The notes under the pieces were generated by a model that saw nothing but the letters and a program-made list of their open reading frames with translations, was not told where the DNA came from and made no database searches. Source: CAVUXJ01 sp963814975 (GTDB lineage Bacteria > Acidobacteriota > Vicinamibacteria > Vicinamibacterales > CAVVIG01). From it: a stretch of 35,470 nucleotides of DNA. The position numbers were made by a program, and so were the translations under genes. This document shows, in pieces, positions 9,460-18,521 of this stretch (position 1 is its first letter; every line of letters begins with the position of its first letter). The stretch covers positions 1-35,470 of the forward strand of contig CAWFFB010000029.1 of NCBI GenBank assembly GCA_963814975.1, in the 5' to 3' direction.

Positions 9460-11481
9460 GGAAACGTCACTCGCAGCCGCAGGCCGGCGCTGCGCGGGAC
9501 CTGCGTCACGAGCAGCAGGGAGCCGACGCCGCTGGACTCGGCGTGCGCCGCGTCGAAGAGGTTCTGGCCGATCGCCATGGCCGACAGACGGGTGGTGAAC
9601 CGCCACTCCGCGCTGATGTCGGCTCGCGTGTAGGCGTCCACATTGGAACTGCTCGAGCGGGACCGACATGGAAGATCGCGACGTTGAGCGTCGCGCGAGG
9701 GGTCGGCGAAAACGCCGACCGCACCTGCCACTGTCTGCCGCGGCGCGCTCCCGTCTTCCCTGGCGGCAGCGGGATCCTGGCTCGCCGCTGCAAGCTGCGG
9801 GGTGACACGGAAGGCCGTGTAGCTGCCGTCGAGGCGCCAGGCCGGGACCGGCGTCCAGTGGCCCGCGACTTCGAGGCCGCGCGTCGTCGGCGTCCAGCTG
9901 GTTGCCGAACTGCGAGGTGACGAGGATGTGCGGTGACGGGAACGAACTGGACGACGGGATCGGCTTGTTCCTGGGTCCGCAGGTGGTCGTAGCGGCCCAC
10001 GAATCCGGTGACGTCGATCGATGCAGCCGTCCCGATCTCGAGCCGGTATCCGGCTTCCGCGTCGACGAGATTCTCGGTCTCCGCCGCCGGGTTGCCCAGC
10101 ACCGCGACGACCAGCGGCAACCCGCTGGCGCTCGGAACCGGCGGGAAGTCCACGCGAATCCCTCGCTCGTAGAGCGACGGCGTCCGCAGGGCGCGGGACG
10201 TGGCCGCCCAGAGGCGCTGGCGGGGAAGCGCCTTCCACATCACGCGCGCGGTTGGCTGCACGCCCGCGCCCGAGTAGGAGTCGTGCTGCACCTGGGTGCC
10301 GAGCGTGACCGCCAGGCGGTTCCCGAAGAGCGCGATCTCGTCCTGGATGAAGGCGGTCACGAGCGACGAGGTCTCTTCGGCGGGGGTCAGCGAAAAGCCG
10401 ACGTGTCCCGCGAACTTGTCGCCGCTGAACCGGTAGCCGGCGCCGGCGACCAGATCCTGATGCGCACCGAGAGCCGTGTGGTATTGCGCGTCGACGTCGA
10501 AGGTGCGTTGGTCGTACGTTCCCACCGGCTCCTGGCGGCTCGCGATGTCGACGAACGACTGGATCTGCAGCGACGCGCCGCTGGCGCGCGTGTGCGTCCA
10601 GCGGCCAAGGAGATGGCCGCCCTGCGTATCGGAGGGGTCGTTCGCGAGCGGTTCGCGAGCGGCGGTCTGCGGGTTGAGGTTCGGCCAGAGCGCGCGCGTC
10701 TCGGCCGGCGGTGAAGCCGCCTTCCAGCGTGAACGCGCCAGGCTGCGTGGCCCAGTCGGCGCGGAATCCCGTCGTGACGCTGTGGGACGCATCGTTGGCG
10801 CGCGTGCCCGGTGCGATGAGCGATTGATCCCGGCCCGTCCACTGCGAATACACACGGTAGCGGGTCGCGCCGAGGGTCCCGCCGTAGCGGACGGCACCCT
10901 GCATTCCAGAGCGCCCGCCGTCGACGCGGACGAGGACCGCCCTGCGTGTCGGCCGTGGCCTTGGTGACGATGTTGATGACGCCGTTCACGGCGTTGGCGC
11001 CCCACATGGCGGCGCCGGGACCGCGAATCACTTCGATCCGATCGATGTCGTCGAGCATCAGATCCTCGGCGTCCCAGAACACGCCCGAGAAGATCCGGTT
11101 GTAGACGCTGCGGCCGTCGACGAGGACGAGGAGCTTGTTCGCGTACAGGCCGTTGAACCCGCGCACCGACACGGCCCACTTGTTCGAGTTGATCTGCGCG
11201 ACCTGGACGCCTGGCGCCAGCCGGAGCAGGTCGGGGATCGTCGTCATGCCGGAGCGGCGAATGTCGTCGTGGGTGATCACGAAGACCGCCGCGGCGACGT
11301 CCGCGGCGCGCTGTTCCTTCCGCGACGCCGACGTGATCTCGATGTTCATCAGATCTTCGATCGACACCTGACTGAGGTCCTGGACGCGAGTCTGCGCGAG
11401 GACTGGCGACGGGACGGCCGCGAGGCCGCACAACACGAGGAGCATGAGTCGGCTGAGTGGTTTGCTGCTGGTCACATTCAC
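9456..11481 (-). pseudogene. TonB-dependent outer-membrane receptor (several frameshifts)
   Basis: GTG 11481 overlaps the preceding receptor remnant by GTGA. A signal peptide (LMLLVLCGLAAVPSPVLAQ) leads to a plug domain with EDLMNIEITSASRKEQ, then VFVITHDDIRRSGMTTIPDL, NKWAVSVRGFNGLYANKLLV and IEVIRGPGAAMWGANAVNGV. This part is intact to about 10,940. The beta-barrel follows in changing frames (breaks near 10,940, 10,700, 9,925, 9,885 and in the 9,650-9,760 stretch) and ends LRLRVTFP at the stop 9456, which overlaps yfiR. Total length would be about 670 residues. The short N-terminus lacks an obvious TonB-box consensus and has no CarboxypepD-like domain. The substrate is unknown. Tight coupling to yfiR and a sensor kinase points to a sensing rather than a purely uptake role; that is inference. 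Confidence 0.85.
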
Positions 11482-11791
11482 CGCAGCCTCAGGCTGAATC
11501 GGACGGTCGCGCGCCGCGGGTTCTGCGGCGCTCCAACCAGCTCCTCTGGGTTAGCGATTTGAGCCGGAAAGTCCGGGTCGCCGGCCAGATCCACCTTGAA
11601 GTCGGCCAGGTCTTTCAAGAGTCCAAAACGGAGCGGTATCCTCGTCGCTCGATTTGGGCCGCGGTCACGCCCTGAACCCGCGTGGGCGCGGCGGCGATCC
11701 CCTCCGGAGCGCGCGACGCGGTCGTGACAAGGATGTTCATCAGGTCCTCGCTCGTCGCGGTCGCGAGGAGGCCGCGGGTGGCGTTGTTCAT
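11478..11791 (-). pseudogene. Gutted second TonB-dependent receptor: plug start joined to last strand
   Basis: From ATG 11791 the minus strand reads SEDLMNILVTTASRAPEGIA, then VTAAQIERRGYRSVLD, which is the start of a TonB receptor plug. After a one-base frame change near 11,630 it continues LLKDLADFKVDLAGDPDFP, still plug-like, and then passes directly to NPRRATVRFSLRLR and stop at 11478. That is a typical last beta-strand of such receptors. The remainder of the plug and nearly all of the barrel (normally about 550 residues) are missing. No signal peptide is visible in frame. It lies immediately before the intact-plug receptor with a GTGA overlap, so the operon originally had two receptors, or an assembly gap has removed the middle. 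Confidence 0.65.
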
Positions 11792-12327
11792 GCTCCCCGC
11801 ACTCGAGCCGGCCTTTCAGTCCGCACATCACGTCCGACACCCACGAAACCGCGCCGCCGGATCCCACAAGTCGTCATCGCTGCTGAGCCCAGCCCGCCGG
11901 CCGGTGGGATTTCATCTCCCAAGCATAGGGACTCGCTCCGGTTATGACGTGTTCAATACAACACAACCGTGCGGAACGGATGCCGCGCATCTTGAAGCTC
12001 CACGGCGAGCCAGGTGTGGAGCGGGAACGACCCGGGTCGCAGCCTATCCCTGCCAACCAGCGTGCCATGTGCAATCGGGAACAGCCGCCAGTCCGTCGCC
12101 ACGGATACGATTGGCTTTCGTGCCTCGTCAATGGTTGAGAGTGGGAGATTGGCGAGATCACGGGGCAGGTTGTCCGGTCGGTCGGCACCGGCTGGCTGAT
12201 GAGCAGGCGCCTGCGTGATGCCGGTTCGTCGGCCGCTCGTGCAAGGGCGCCGCGAATTCGCGGGCCGCGCTGTCTACACGTTTCGGCGATTCCGCCGCCG
12301 CTCGCACGGACCGTCAAGAGCCACACT
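11792..12327. other. Divergent intergenic region between TonB/yfiR operon and wsp-like operon
   Basis: About 535 bases separate two operons that run away from each other, so promoters for both should lie here. I see no clean -35/-10 pair, and no riboswitch or tRNA. The only coding-like stretch is a start-less minus-strand frame, 11953-12282, listed separately. Confidence 0.4.
11953..12282 (-). CDS. Possible coding fragment without a start codon (unknown)
   Basis: A minus-strand frame open from the stop at 12283-12285 to TGA at 11953-11955 reads LPRDLANLPLSTIDEARKPI, then SVATDWRLFPIAHGTLVGRD and HTWLAVELQDARHPFRTVVL. The composition looks protein-like (mixed hydrophobic and charged residues with plausible strands and helices), but there is no good start codon. 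I do not recognise a family. It may be the tail of a protein whose front is lost to a frameshift. The competing longer minus frame over the same bases is richer in Arg, Ser and Pro and looks like a shadow. Confidence 0.25.
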
Positions 12328-13990
12328 ATGACGAAATGGACGATTCGCGGTCGAATTGCGGCAAGTTTCGCGATCATCCTCGCGCTGATGATGGTGACGG
12401 CGGGTGTCGCCTACACCCAGCTCATTCGCATCGAGGAGCTATCGGGCGATATCGGTGCAGACAGTCTGCCTGGACTCAATTGCAGCAGCCGGATTCTTGT
12501 CGATGGGATCGCGAACTATTCGCTGACGGAGCAATACGCGCTTCAAACCGACGTGGCCATCAAGCGGAAACTGAAGGCGGCCATTCTGGCGAGCCGAGAC
12601 CATACGGCGACCCTCTTCGCACAATACGACGACGACAATCAGGACGCCCGACGACCGACGTCTGTTCGAGTCGTTCAAGCGCGCGCAGGTCCTGTATCGG
12701 GCAGCGCAGGACGAACTTCTGGCGATCGGCCTGGACCCGAAGGGCCAAGACGAAGTGGTCAGAGCGATCGACGTCGGATCTCTATCCGAAATTCGAGGCC
12801 GCGCAGGCGGCTGGCTGAAGCGGTGGTGGACCACAACAAGGCGGCAGCCGACGAGTCGACGCGACTCATCACCCAAGCCGTCACACAAGCCAAAGCCGGT
12901 GTGCTGCTGAGCGTCGGCGTGGGGTTGGTCGTCGCGTTCTGCTTCGGCTTCACGCCTGCTCCGGGCGATTACCCGGCCGCTTGGCCGGTTGGTCGGCATC
13001 CTGGATGTGATGCGCACGGGCGATCTGTCCGGCCGGCTCAACCGCGAACGCAATGACGAATTCGGCTCGGTCGCGAAAGGATTCAATCGCATGACCGACG
13101 AGCTGGCGGGCCTCGTCGGTCAGGTGCAGCAATCCGGGGTGCAGGTCAACGCGGCGGTCACCCAGATTGCGGCGACGGCCAAAGAGCAACAGGCGACGGC
13201 CAGCGAGATCGCGACCACGACCACCGAGATCGGCGCCACATCGCGGGAGATTTCGTCCAGGTCTCAGCAACTGGTCGGCACCATGAACGAAGTCGCGATG
13301 GTCGCCGAGCAGTCGGCCGTGCTGGCGGGCCTCGGGCAGAACGGTCTCACCCACATGGAAGAGACCATGCGTCGCGTCACGGACGCGGCCGTCTCCATCA
13401 ACGCGAAGCTGGCGGTGCTCAGCGAGAAGGCCGGCAATATCAGTCAGGTCGTGACCACGATCACGAAAGTCGCCGATCAGACGAATCTCCTGTCGCTCAA
13501 CGCGGCCATCGAGGCGGAAAAGGCGGGCGAGTACGGGCGCGGCTTTGCGGTGGTTGCGACCGAGATCCGGCGGCTGGCCGACCAGACGGCGGTGTCGACC
13601 TACGACATCGAACAGATGGTCAAGGAGATCCAGTCGGCGGTGGCGGCAGGCGTGATGGGGATGGACAAGTTCTCCGAGGAAGTCCGCCGCGGCATGCAGG
13701 ACATGCAGCAGGTCGGCGGCCAATTGTCGCAGGTCATCCAGCAGGTGCAGGCGCTCGCGCCGCGCATCGAATCGGTGAACGAGGGGATGCAGGCGCAGTC
13801 CCGCAGCGCCGAGCAGATTACGCAGGCCCTCATGCAACTGAGCGAGGCGGCGCAGCAAACGGTGGATTCGCTCCGCCAATCGGGTCAGGCGATCGACGAG
13901 CTCAACGGTGTGGCGATCGGTCTGCGCGGCGGCGTCTCGCGCTTCACGCTTGCAGGCCGCGTGATCACCGATGCTGTTTCTCGTCTTTGA
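12328..13990 (+). pseudogene. WspA-like methyl-accepting chemotaxis protein (frameshifts in front half)
   Basis: ATG 12328 opens a basic tail and helix one (AASFAIILALMMVTAGVAYT). A helical periplasmic sensor follows, then helix two (GVLLSVGVGLVVAFCFG), a HAMP domain (MRTGDLSGRLNRERNDEFGS), and a long intact signalling coiled coil. The hairpin tip reads NLLSLNAAIEAEKAGEYGRG, then FAVVATEIRRLADQTA, which matches the WspA/alternative-cellular-function class better than flagellar MCPs. The frame changes near 12,650, 12,775, 12,815 and 12,960, all before the HAMP domain; the 13,000-13,990 part is clean. The expected full protein is about 550 residues. It would sense surface contact or envelope stress and control the CheA-like kinase. 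The stop overlaps the next gene by 20 bases. No C-terminal CheR-tethering pentapeptide is apparent. Confidence 0.85.
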
Positions 13991-14433
13991 ACTGGCGCGC
14001 GACCGATACGCGCTCGACGTGAGCCAGGTCGCCGAAGTGCTGCCGCTCGTGGCCATCAAGCAGATTCCGCAGGCGCCGCCGGCCGTCGCGGGGATCCTCA
14101 ACTACCGCGGCGCGCCGGTACCGGTCATCGACGTGAGCCAATTGACGCTCGGCCGGCCCGCCGAACGTCGCCTGAGCACGCGTATCGTCCTCGTCCACTA
14201 TCCCGATGCTGACGGCCAGACGCGGTTGCTCGGGCTGATCGCCGAAAGGGCCGACGCAGACGGTGCGCCGTGAAGCGGCAGACTTCGTCGCGTCGGGTGT
14301 CACCAGCGAAGGAGCGCCGTATCTCGGGCCAGTGGCGGCTGACTCGCGCGGCCTGCTGCAATGGCTCGACGCGCGGACGCTCTTGCCGGCTTCGGTCCGC
14401 GACATGTTGTTCAGACAGCCGAACGCGAAATGA
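13971..14433 (+). pseudogene. CheW-type coupling protein, WspB position (one frameshift)
   Basis: ATG 13971 lies inside the MCP gene end. The protein starts MLFLVFELARDRYALDVSQV and has the CheW core VAGILNYRGAPVPVIDVSQL. An extra C near 14,250 ends this frame at 14273. One frame on it continues VRREAADFVASGVTSEGAPY, then RGLLQWLDARTLLPASVRDM, to TGA at 14431-14433. That stop overlaps the CheR start as ATGA. The full length is about 153 residues, the normal size for a CheW protein. It would link the MCP to the CheA kinase. WspB and WspD are the two couplers of the Pseudomonas Wsp operon, and the gene order here is the same. Confidence 0.8.
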
Positions 14434-15702
14434 TGGCTGCCGCCGACTTCGAAAACCTGTTGAAAGCGTCGATGGGCTTGAACGTGGCCTCCATTGGCTC
14501 GTCGGCCATCGAGCGCGCGGTTCAAGAACGGCTGGGAGCGTGCAACCTCGAGGATCCGCATGCCTACTGGGAACGCGTACGCGGTTCCGACGACCGAACT
14601 GCAGGCAGCTGATTGAGGCGGTCGTCGTCCCCGAGACGTGGTTCTTCCGCGGCCGCGACACGTTCGCGGCGCTCGCTGGCCTGGCCCACGAGGAATTGCT
14701 GCGAAGGCCCGACAGGCGTCCTCTCCCTCTTGAGCCTGCCCTGCTCGACCGGCGAAGAGCCGTATTCGATGGCGATGGCGCTGCTCGACGCCTCCATCCC
14801 CGCGGACCGCTTTCGTATCGACGCCGTGGACATCAGCACGCGCGCCCTGACTCAGGCCGAGCGCGCCGTGTACGGAAGGAATTCCTTCCGTGGCCACGAA
14901 CTGGAGTTCCGCGACCGACATTTCGAAGCGACGGCGCACGGTTATCGTCTGAGCGAGACCGTTCGCCGACAGGTCCGCTTTCAACAGGGCAATTTGTTCG
15001 CCGCCGGGTTGCTGCCAGGGGGAGCTGTACGACGTCATCTTCTGCCGAAACGTGCTGATCTACTTCGATCGCGCCACCCAGGACCGCGCCATCGTCGTGC
15101 TGAAGCGGCTGCTGAAGCCGAAGGGTGTGTTGTTCGTCGCCCCGGCGGAGACCGGCCTGCCCTTGAGCCACGACTTCGTCTCGACGAACGGGCCGTTGGC
15201 CTTCGCGTTTCGTCGAAGGGCCGCCATTCTGCCACGAGCCGAACCAGGATTCCCGGTGCCCTCAAGCGGACCTCGATCCGTCAGCCGGCGGCGCCGCCGA
15301 CTCTGCCGCCTCGCCCGGCCCGCGCGACCGCTGCCGCGCCGGCTGCTGCACCACGAACCGCGGTGCGCGATCGAGAAGTCGGCCGACATCGGCGAGGCCG
15401 CATGCGGCTCGCCGATCAAGGGCACTTCGTCGAAGCGGCGACCTGCTGTGAAGAGCATCTGCGCCGGCATGGCCCTTCAGCGGCGGCGTTTCATCTCATG
15501 GGGCTCGTGCGTGACGCCACCGGGAATCAACCCGAGGCCGTCGGCTACTACCGGAAGGCGCTGTATCTCGAACCCGAATCACTACGGCACGCAAATCCAC
15601 CTTGCGTTGCTGATGGAGAAGCAGGGCGACACCGCGGGCGCGAAGGTGCTGCGAAACCGCGCGCGCCGGCTGGAACAGCAACACAAGACCTGCCATGAGT
15701 GA
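14430..15702 (+). pseudogene. CheR methyltransferase with C-terminal TPR, WspC-like (several frameshifts)
   Basis: The start ATG 14430 overlaps the CheW stop. Readable parts in order: ADFENLLKASMGLNVASIGS (CheR N-terminal helices), VVVPETWFFRGRDTFAALAG, LSLPCSTGEEPYSMAMALLD (SAM-binding), TQAERAVYGRNSFRG, YDVIFCRNVLIYFDRATQDR, then LLKPKGVLFVAPAE. A linker leads to a TPR region (FHLMGLVRDATGNQPEAVGY; IHLALLMEKQGDTAGAKVLR) and the stop at 15702. The frame breaks near 14,590, 14,710, 15,015, in the linker between 15,220 and 15,400, and near 15,575. It would methylate glutamates of the WspA-like receptor with S-adenosylmethionine. The TPR tail is the feature that separates WspC-type from flagellar CheR. 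Its end overlaps the next gene by eight bases. Confidence 0.8.
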
Positions 15703-16267
15703 ACGCCTCGACACCGCTCAGCGCCTCGATCGGTCGTTCGTCAACGATTGCTGGAACAGGATCGGCGTCGGCGGCGATCGATCGTGCCCGGAGCTGAGGG
15801 AGCATGTTCACTGCCGCAACTGTCCGGTCTACTCCGCCGGCGCCGCGGAGTTGCTCGATGGCGATGCGCCCGCCGGCTATCTCGCCGAGTGGACGAGTCA
15901 TTTCGCCCAGCCGAAGCGGGCCGAGGACATCGAGACGCGGTCGATCGTGATCTTCCGCATCGGCTCCGAATGGCTCGCGCTGCCGACGTCGGTTGTCATG
16001 GAAGTCGCCAATCTGCTGCCGATCCATTCGCTGCCGCACCGGCAGAGCGGTGCGGTGCTCGGCCTCGCCAACGTACGCGGGGAACTGCTGATCTGTGTGT
16101 CGCTCGGTCAGGTTGTCGGTGTGGAGAAGGCGCCAGTGGCTGGTCGAGGCCGTCGAGGCCCGGCACAGCGGCGGCGCCCTGCAGATCATCGTTTCGGACG
16201 ACGGCGGGGGCGTCAATCTGGACAGGCTCCGCGAAGCGATCGTCGCGCGGAACCTGACGACAGCTGA
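15695..16267 (+). pseudogene. CheW-type coupling protein, WspD position, truncated and run out of frame
   Basis: ATG 15695 overlaps the CheR stop. Residues 1-70 hold a Cys-containing N-terminal extension (WNRIGVGGDRSCPELREHVH, then CRNCPVY), which is typical of WspD. A CheW fold follows: FRIGSEWLALPTSVVMEVAN, then LGLANVRGELLICVSLGQVV. After about residue 147 (near 16,130) the frame runs through Arg-rich sequence to 16267, and the DNA there codes for CheA in another frame. The last third of the CheW domain is therefore missing. This is not a simple frameshift: the next domain belongs to the following gene of the operon, so DNA has been lost, or skipped by the assembly, at this point. Confidence 0.75.
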
Positions 16268-16660
16268 CGCCTCGCTGGCGCTGAGCGAAGCCGAGCTGCT
16301 CGCCTTCCTCTTCTTGCCGGGTTTTTCGATGAAGGGCAGCGTGACTGAGGTGTCCGGTCGCGGCGTAGGTCTCGATGCCGTGCAGGACATGGTCAAGCAG
16401 GTGCACGGCACGGTGCGCGTGACTTCCCTGCCCGGTAAAGGGACCCGGTTCCAGCTGCAGTTGCCGGTGACGCTCTCCGTCGTTCGCACCCTGCTGGCGG
16501 AGGTCGCCGGGGAGCCCTACGCCTTTCCCCTCGCCTACATCGTTCGAGCGCTCAAGCTCTCGACAGAGAAGATTGGATTGCTCGAAGGCCGCCAGCATTT
16601 CGAATTTGACCGGCGTCAAATCGGGCTGGTCACCGCGCGACAGGTGCTGGCGGCCGAGGC
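16128..16660 (+). pseudogene. Back half of a CheA/WspE-type kinase: HATPase end plus CheW-like domain
   Basis: The frame reads WLVEAVEARHSGGALQIIVS, then DDGGGVNLDRLREAI (G1 box), FLFLPGFSMKGSVTEVSGRG, VGLDAVQDMVKQVHGTVRVT (G2 box) and GKGTRFQLQLPVTLSVVRTL. It then enters the CheW-like regulatory domain (EPYAFPLAYIVRAL, LLEGRQHFEFDRRQIGLVTA). These segments match the WspE arrangement closely. The front 350-400 residues (Hpt, dimerisation and N box) are missing before about 16,128, and the usual C-terminal receiver is missing after about 16,660. The piece has no start codon of its own and cannot act as a kinase as given. The following DNA is the antisense end of a HAMP-repeat gene. Confidence 0.8.
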
Positions 16661-16663
16661 GCC

Positions 16664-18060
16664 GCCTGCCCCCCAGTTTGCCTTCGGTGCCGACTTCGCG
16701 CGCACGCGCGTCACCTCCGAGGCGAAACCGTTCAACTGGTCGACCATCGTGTTGATCGTGTCCTTGAGCTCGAGAATCTCGCCCTTGACGTCGACGGTGA
16801 TCTTGCGTGACAGGTCGCCCCGCGCGACCGCTGTCGTGACCTCCGCGATGTTGCGCACCTGCGCCGTGAGGTTGGCGCCCATCGCGTTGACCGAGTCGGT
16901 GAGGTCCTTCCACGTGCCGGCGACGTCTGGCACCTCCGCGCGCCCCCCAGCTTGCCCTCGGTGCCCACTTCGCGCGCGACGCGGCTCACCTCCGACGCGA
17001 ACGCGTTGAGCTGATCGACCATGGTGTTGATCGTGTCCTTCAGCTCGAGGATTTCGCCCTTGACGTCGACGGTGATCTTCCGCGACAGGTCGCCGCGGGC
17101 GACCGCGGTTGTGACCCCGGCGATGTTGCGGACCTGCGCGGTGAGGTTCGAGGCCATCGCGTTGACCGAGTCGGTGAGATCCTTCCATGTGCCGGCGACG
17201 CCGGGGACCACCGCCTGGCCGCCGAGCTTGCCGTGCGTGCCCACCTCGCGCGCGACGCGCGTCACTTCGGCCGCGAATCCCCGCAGCTGATCGACCATCG
17301 TGTTGATCGCTTCCTTGAGCTGCAGGATTTCGCCGCGGACGTCGACGGTGATCTTCTTCGAGAGATCGCCGTTCGCGACGGCGATCGTCACGTCGGCGAT
17401 GTTGCGCACCTGAGCCGTCAGGTTTCCGGCCATCTGATTGACCGACTCGGTCAAGTCCTTCCAGACTCCTGAGACCCCGCGCACCTGCGCCTGGCCCCCC
17501 AGCTTGCCCTCGGTGCCGACCTCGCGCGCCACCCGGGTCACCTCCGACGTGAACACCGACAGCTGATCGATCATCTTATTGACCAGCCTGGCGGATCGGA
17601 GGAATTCGCCTTCGAGGGGCCGGCCGTCAACCTCGAGCGCCATCGACTGGCCCAGATCCCCCTTGGCCACGGCGCCCACGGCGCGCGTCACTTCCGTCGT
17701 CGGCCACACGAGGTCGTCGATCAGCATGTTCACGGCGGCGACTTCATCGGCCCAGCCGCCGACGATGCCCGGGACCATCATCCGCTGCTTGAGCTTGCCT
17801 TCCTTGCCGACGGCGTGCGACACACGCGCGGTTTCGCGTGCGCGCCGCTCGCTGACCACGGCGATCTCATTGAAAGCGTCGGCGATCTTGCCGTCGATCC
17901 CCGTCAACTCGGCAGGCAGCCGCACCGAGAAGTCGCCCTCACGAAGTGAGAGGAGCGCGCCGAGTAACTGTTTCGAGAACTGAGAAACCCCGTTGGAGCC
18001 CGTCGCTCCGAGAGGGAAATTTGCAGACTCGATCGTCGCCATGGGTCCGGTGATCTCCAT
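16664..18060 (-). pseudogene. Nik1-like HAMP-array sensor kinase, N-terminal part only
   Basis: ATG 18060 is preceded by GAGAGGG at good spacing. After a short unique start (SQFSKQLLGALLSLREGDFS) the protein consists of repeated 92-residue HAMP units, each with a version of TSEVTRVAREVGTEGKLGGQ, WKDLTESVNQMAGNLTAQVR, VANGDLSKKITVDVRGEI and INTMVDQL. One frame change lies near 16,935 at a run of C. There are no membrane helices, so it is cytosolic like fungal group III kinases, where such arrays sense osmotic stress. The expected GAF/HisKA/HATPase/receiver portion is absent: the gene stops inside a HAMP unit at about 16,664, where it meets the end of the CheA remnant. The literal open frame from the start ends at 16732. 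Confidence 0.8.
16674..17792 (-). repeat. Tandem 276-bp repeats encoding HAMP units
   Basis: The landmark AGCTTGCC (AGTTTGCC in the last copy) appears on the plus strand near 17,792, 17,501, 17,225, 16,949 and 16,675. The spacing is 291, then 276, 276 and about 274 bases. The 276-base period equals 92 codons, the known HAMP-array unit length of Nik1-type kinases. Copies two to four are nearly identical over long stretches, so both recombination and assembly collapse are possible here. Confidence 0.85.
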
Positions 18061-18521
18061 GTGAACCCTCTCGAAATGGATGATTCGTGGTGAAATACGT
18101 CGGTAACTCGACCGCCGTGCACAGAAACACGTCGGCCCTGCTGGAAACCCAGCCTAGCTCGACCTTGGAGCAAGACTGACGCCACACGGATGCGCCTCCC
18201 CGGGACTGTTGGTGCGCTAAATCCCGTATATGGTTGACATACACGCTTAGGGTTGAGGCACACGGCCGCCACTTACAGGGGCTGGCACCACCGAACCGGT
18301 AGCCGCGGACCGTCATCGTCGTGCGACTGTGACGGGACGATGCTTCAGCCGGTCCACTCGGTCCGAAGCGCCGCGACGGTCTGGTGCCAAAACCCGAAGG
18401 GACCAACGATACGAGGACCCGGCTGGTGCTACTTGTCAGCCTCGGAGTTCAGGTTTATGGTGTGACCACGCACGACAAGCTAGCGGGGCGGCGCCTCACG
18501 CATTTCTGGGAGGGAAGGATA
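18061..18521. promoter_or_regulatory. Divergent intergenic region upstream of HAMP kinase and PQQ dehydrogenase
   Basis: About 460 bases lie between two divergently transcribed genes. TTGACA occurs at 18234-18239 on the plus strand, but no convincing -10 box lies 16-18 bases further on, so a sigma-70 promoter is only a possibility. The GAGAGGG just right of 18060 is the ribosome site of the HAMP gene, and the GGGAGGGAAGG near 18508-18518 serves GTG 18522. I see no gene in between. Confidence 0.35.

Noticed and set aside
12950..14101. 383-codon minus-strand frame opposite to the MCP
   Set aside because: Its repeated Leu/Arg/His text mirrors the MCP coiled coil; it is a shadow frame.
14872..14891. 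Perfect 20-base palindrome (ACGGAAGGAATTCCTTCCGT)
   Set aside because: It lies inside the CheR coding sequence and encodes the conserved YGRNSFRG segment. The symmetry follows from those codons and is not placed as an operator.
18234..18262. TTGACA as a sigma-70 promoter for the PQQ dehydrogenase
   Set aside because: No acceptable -10 box at 16-18 bases; kept only as a weak remark in the intergenic entry.
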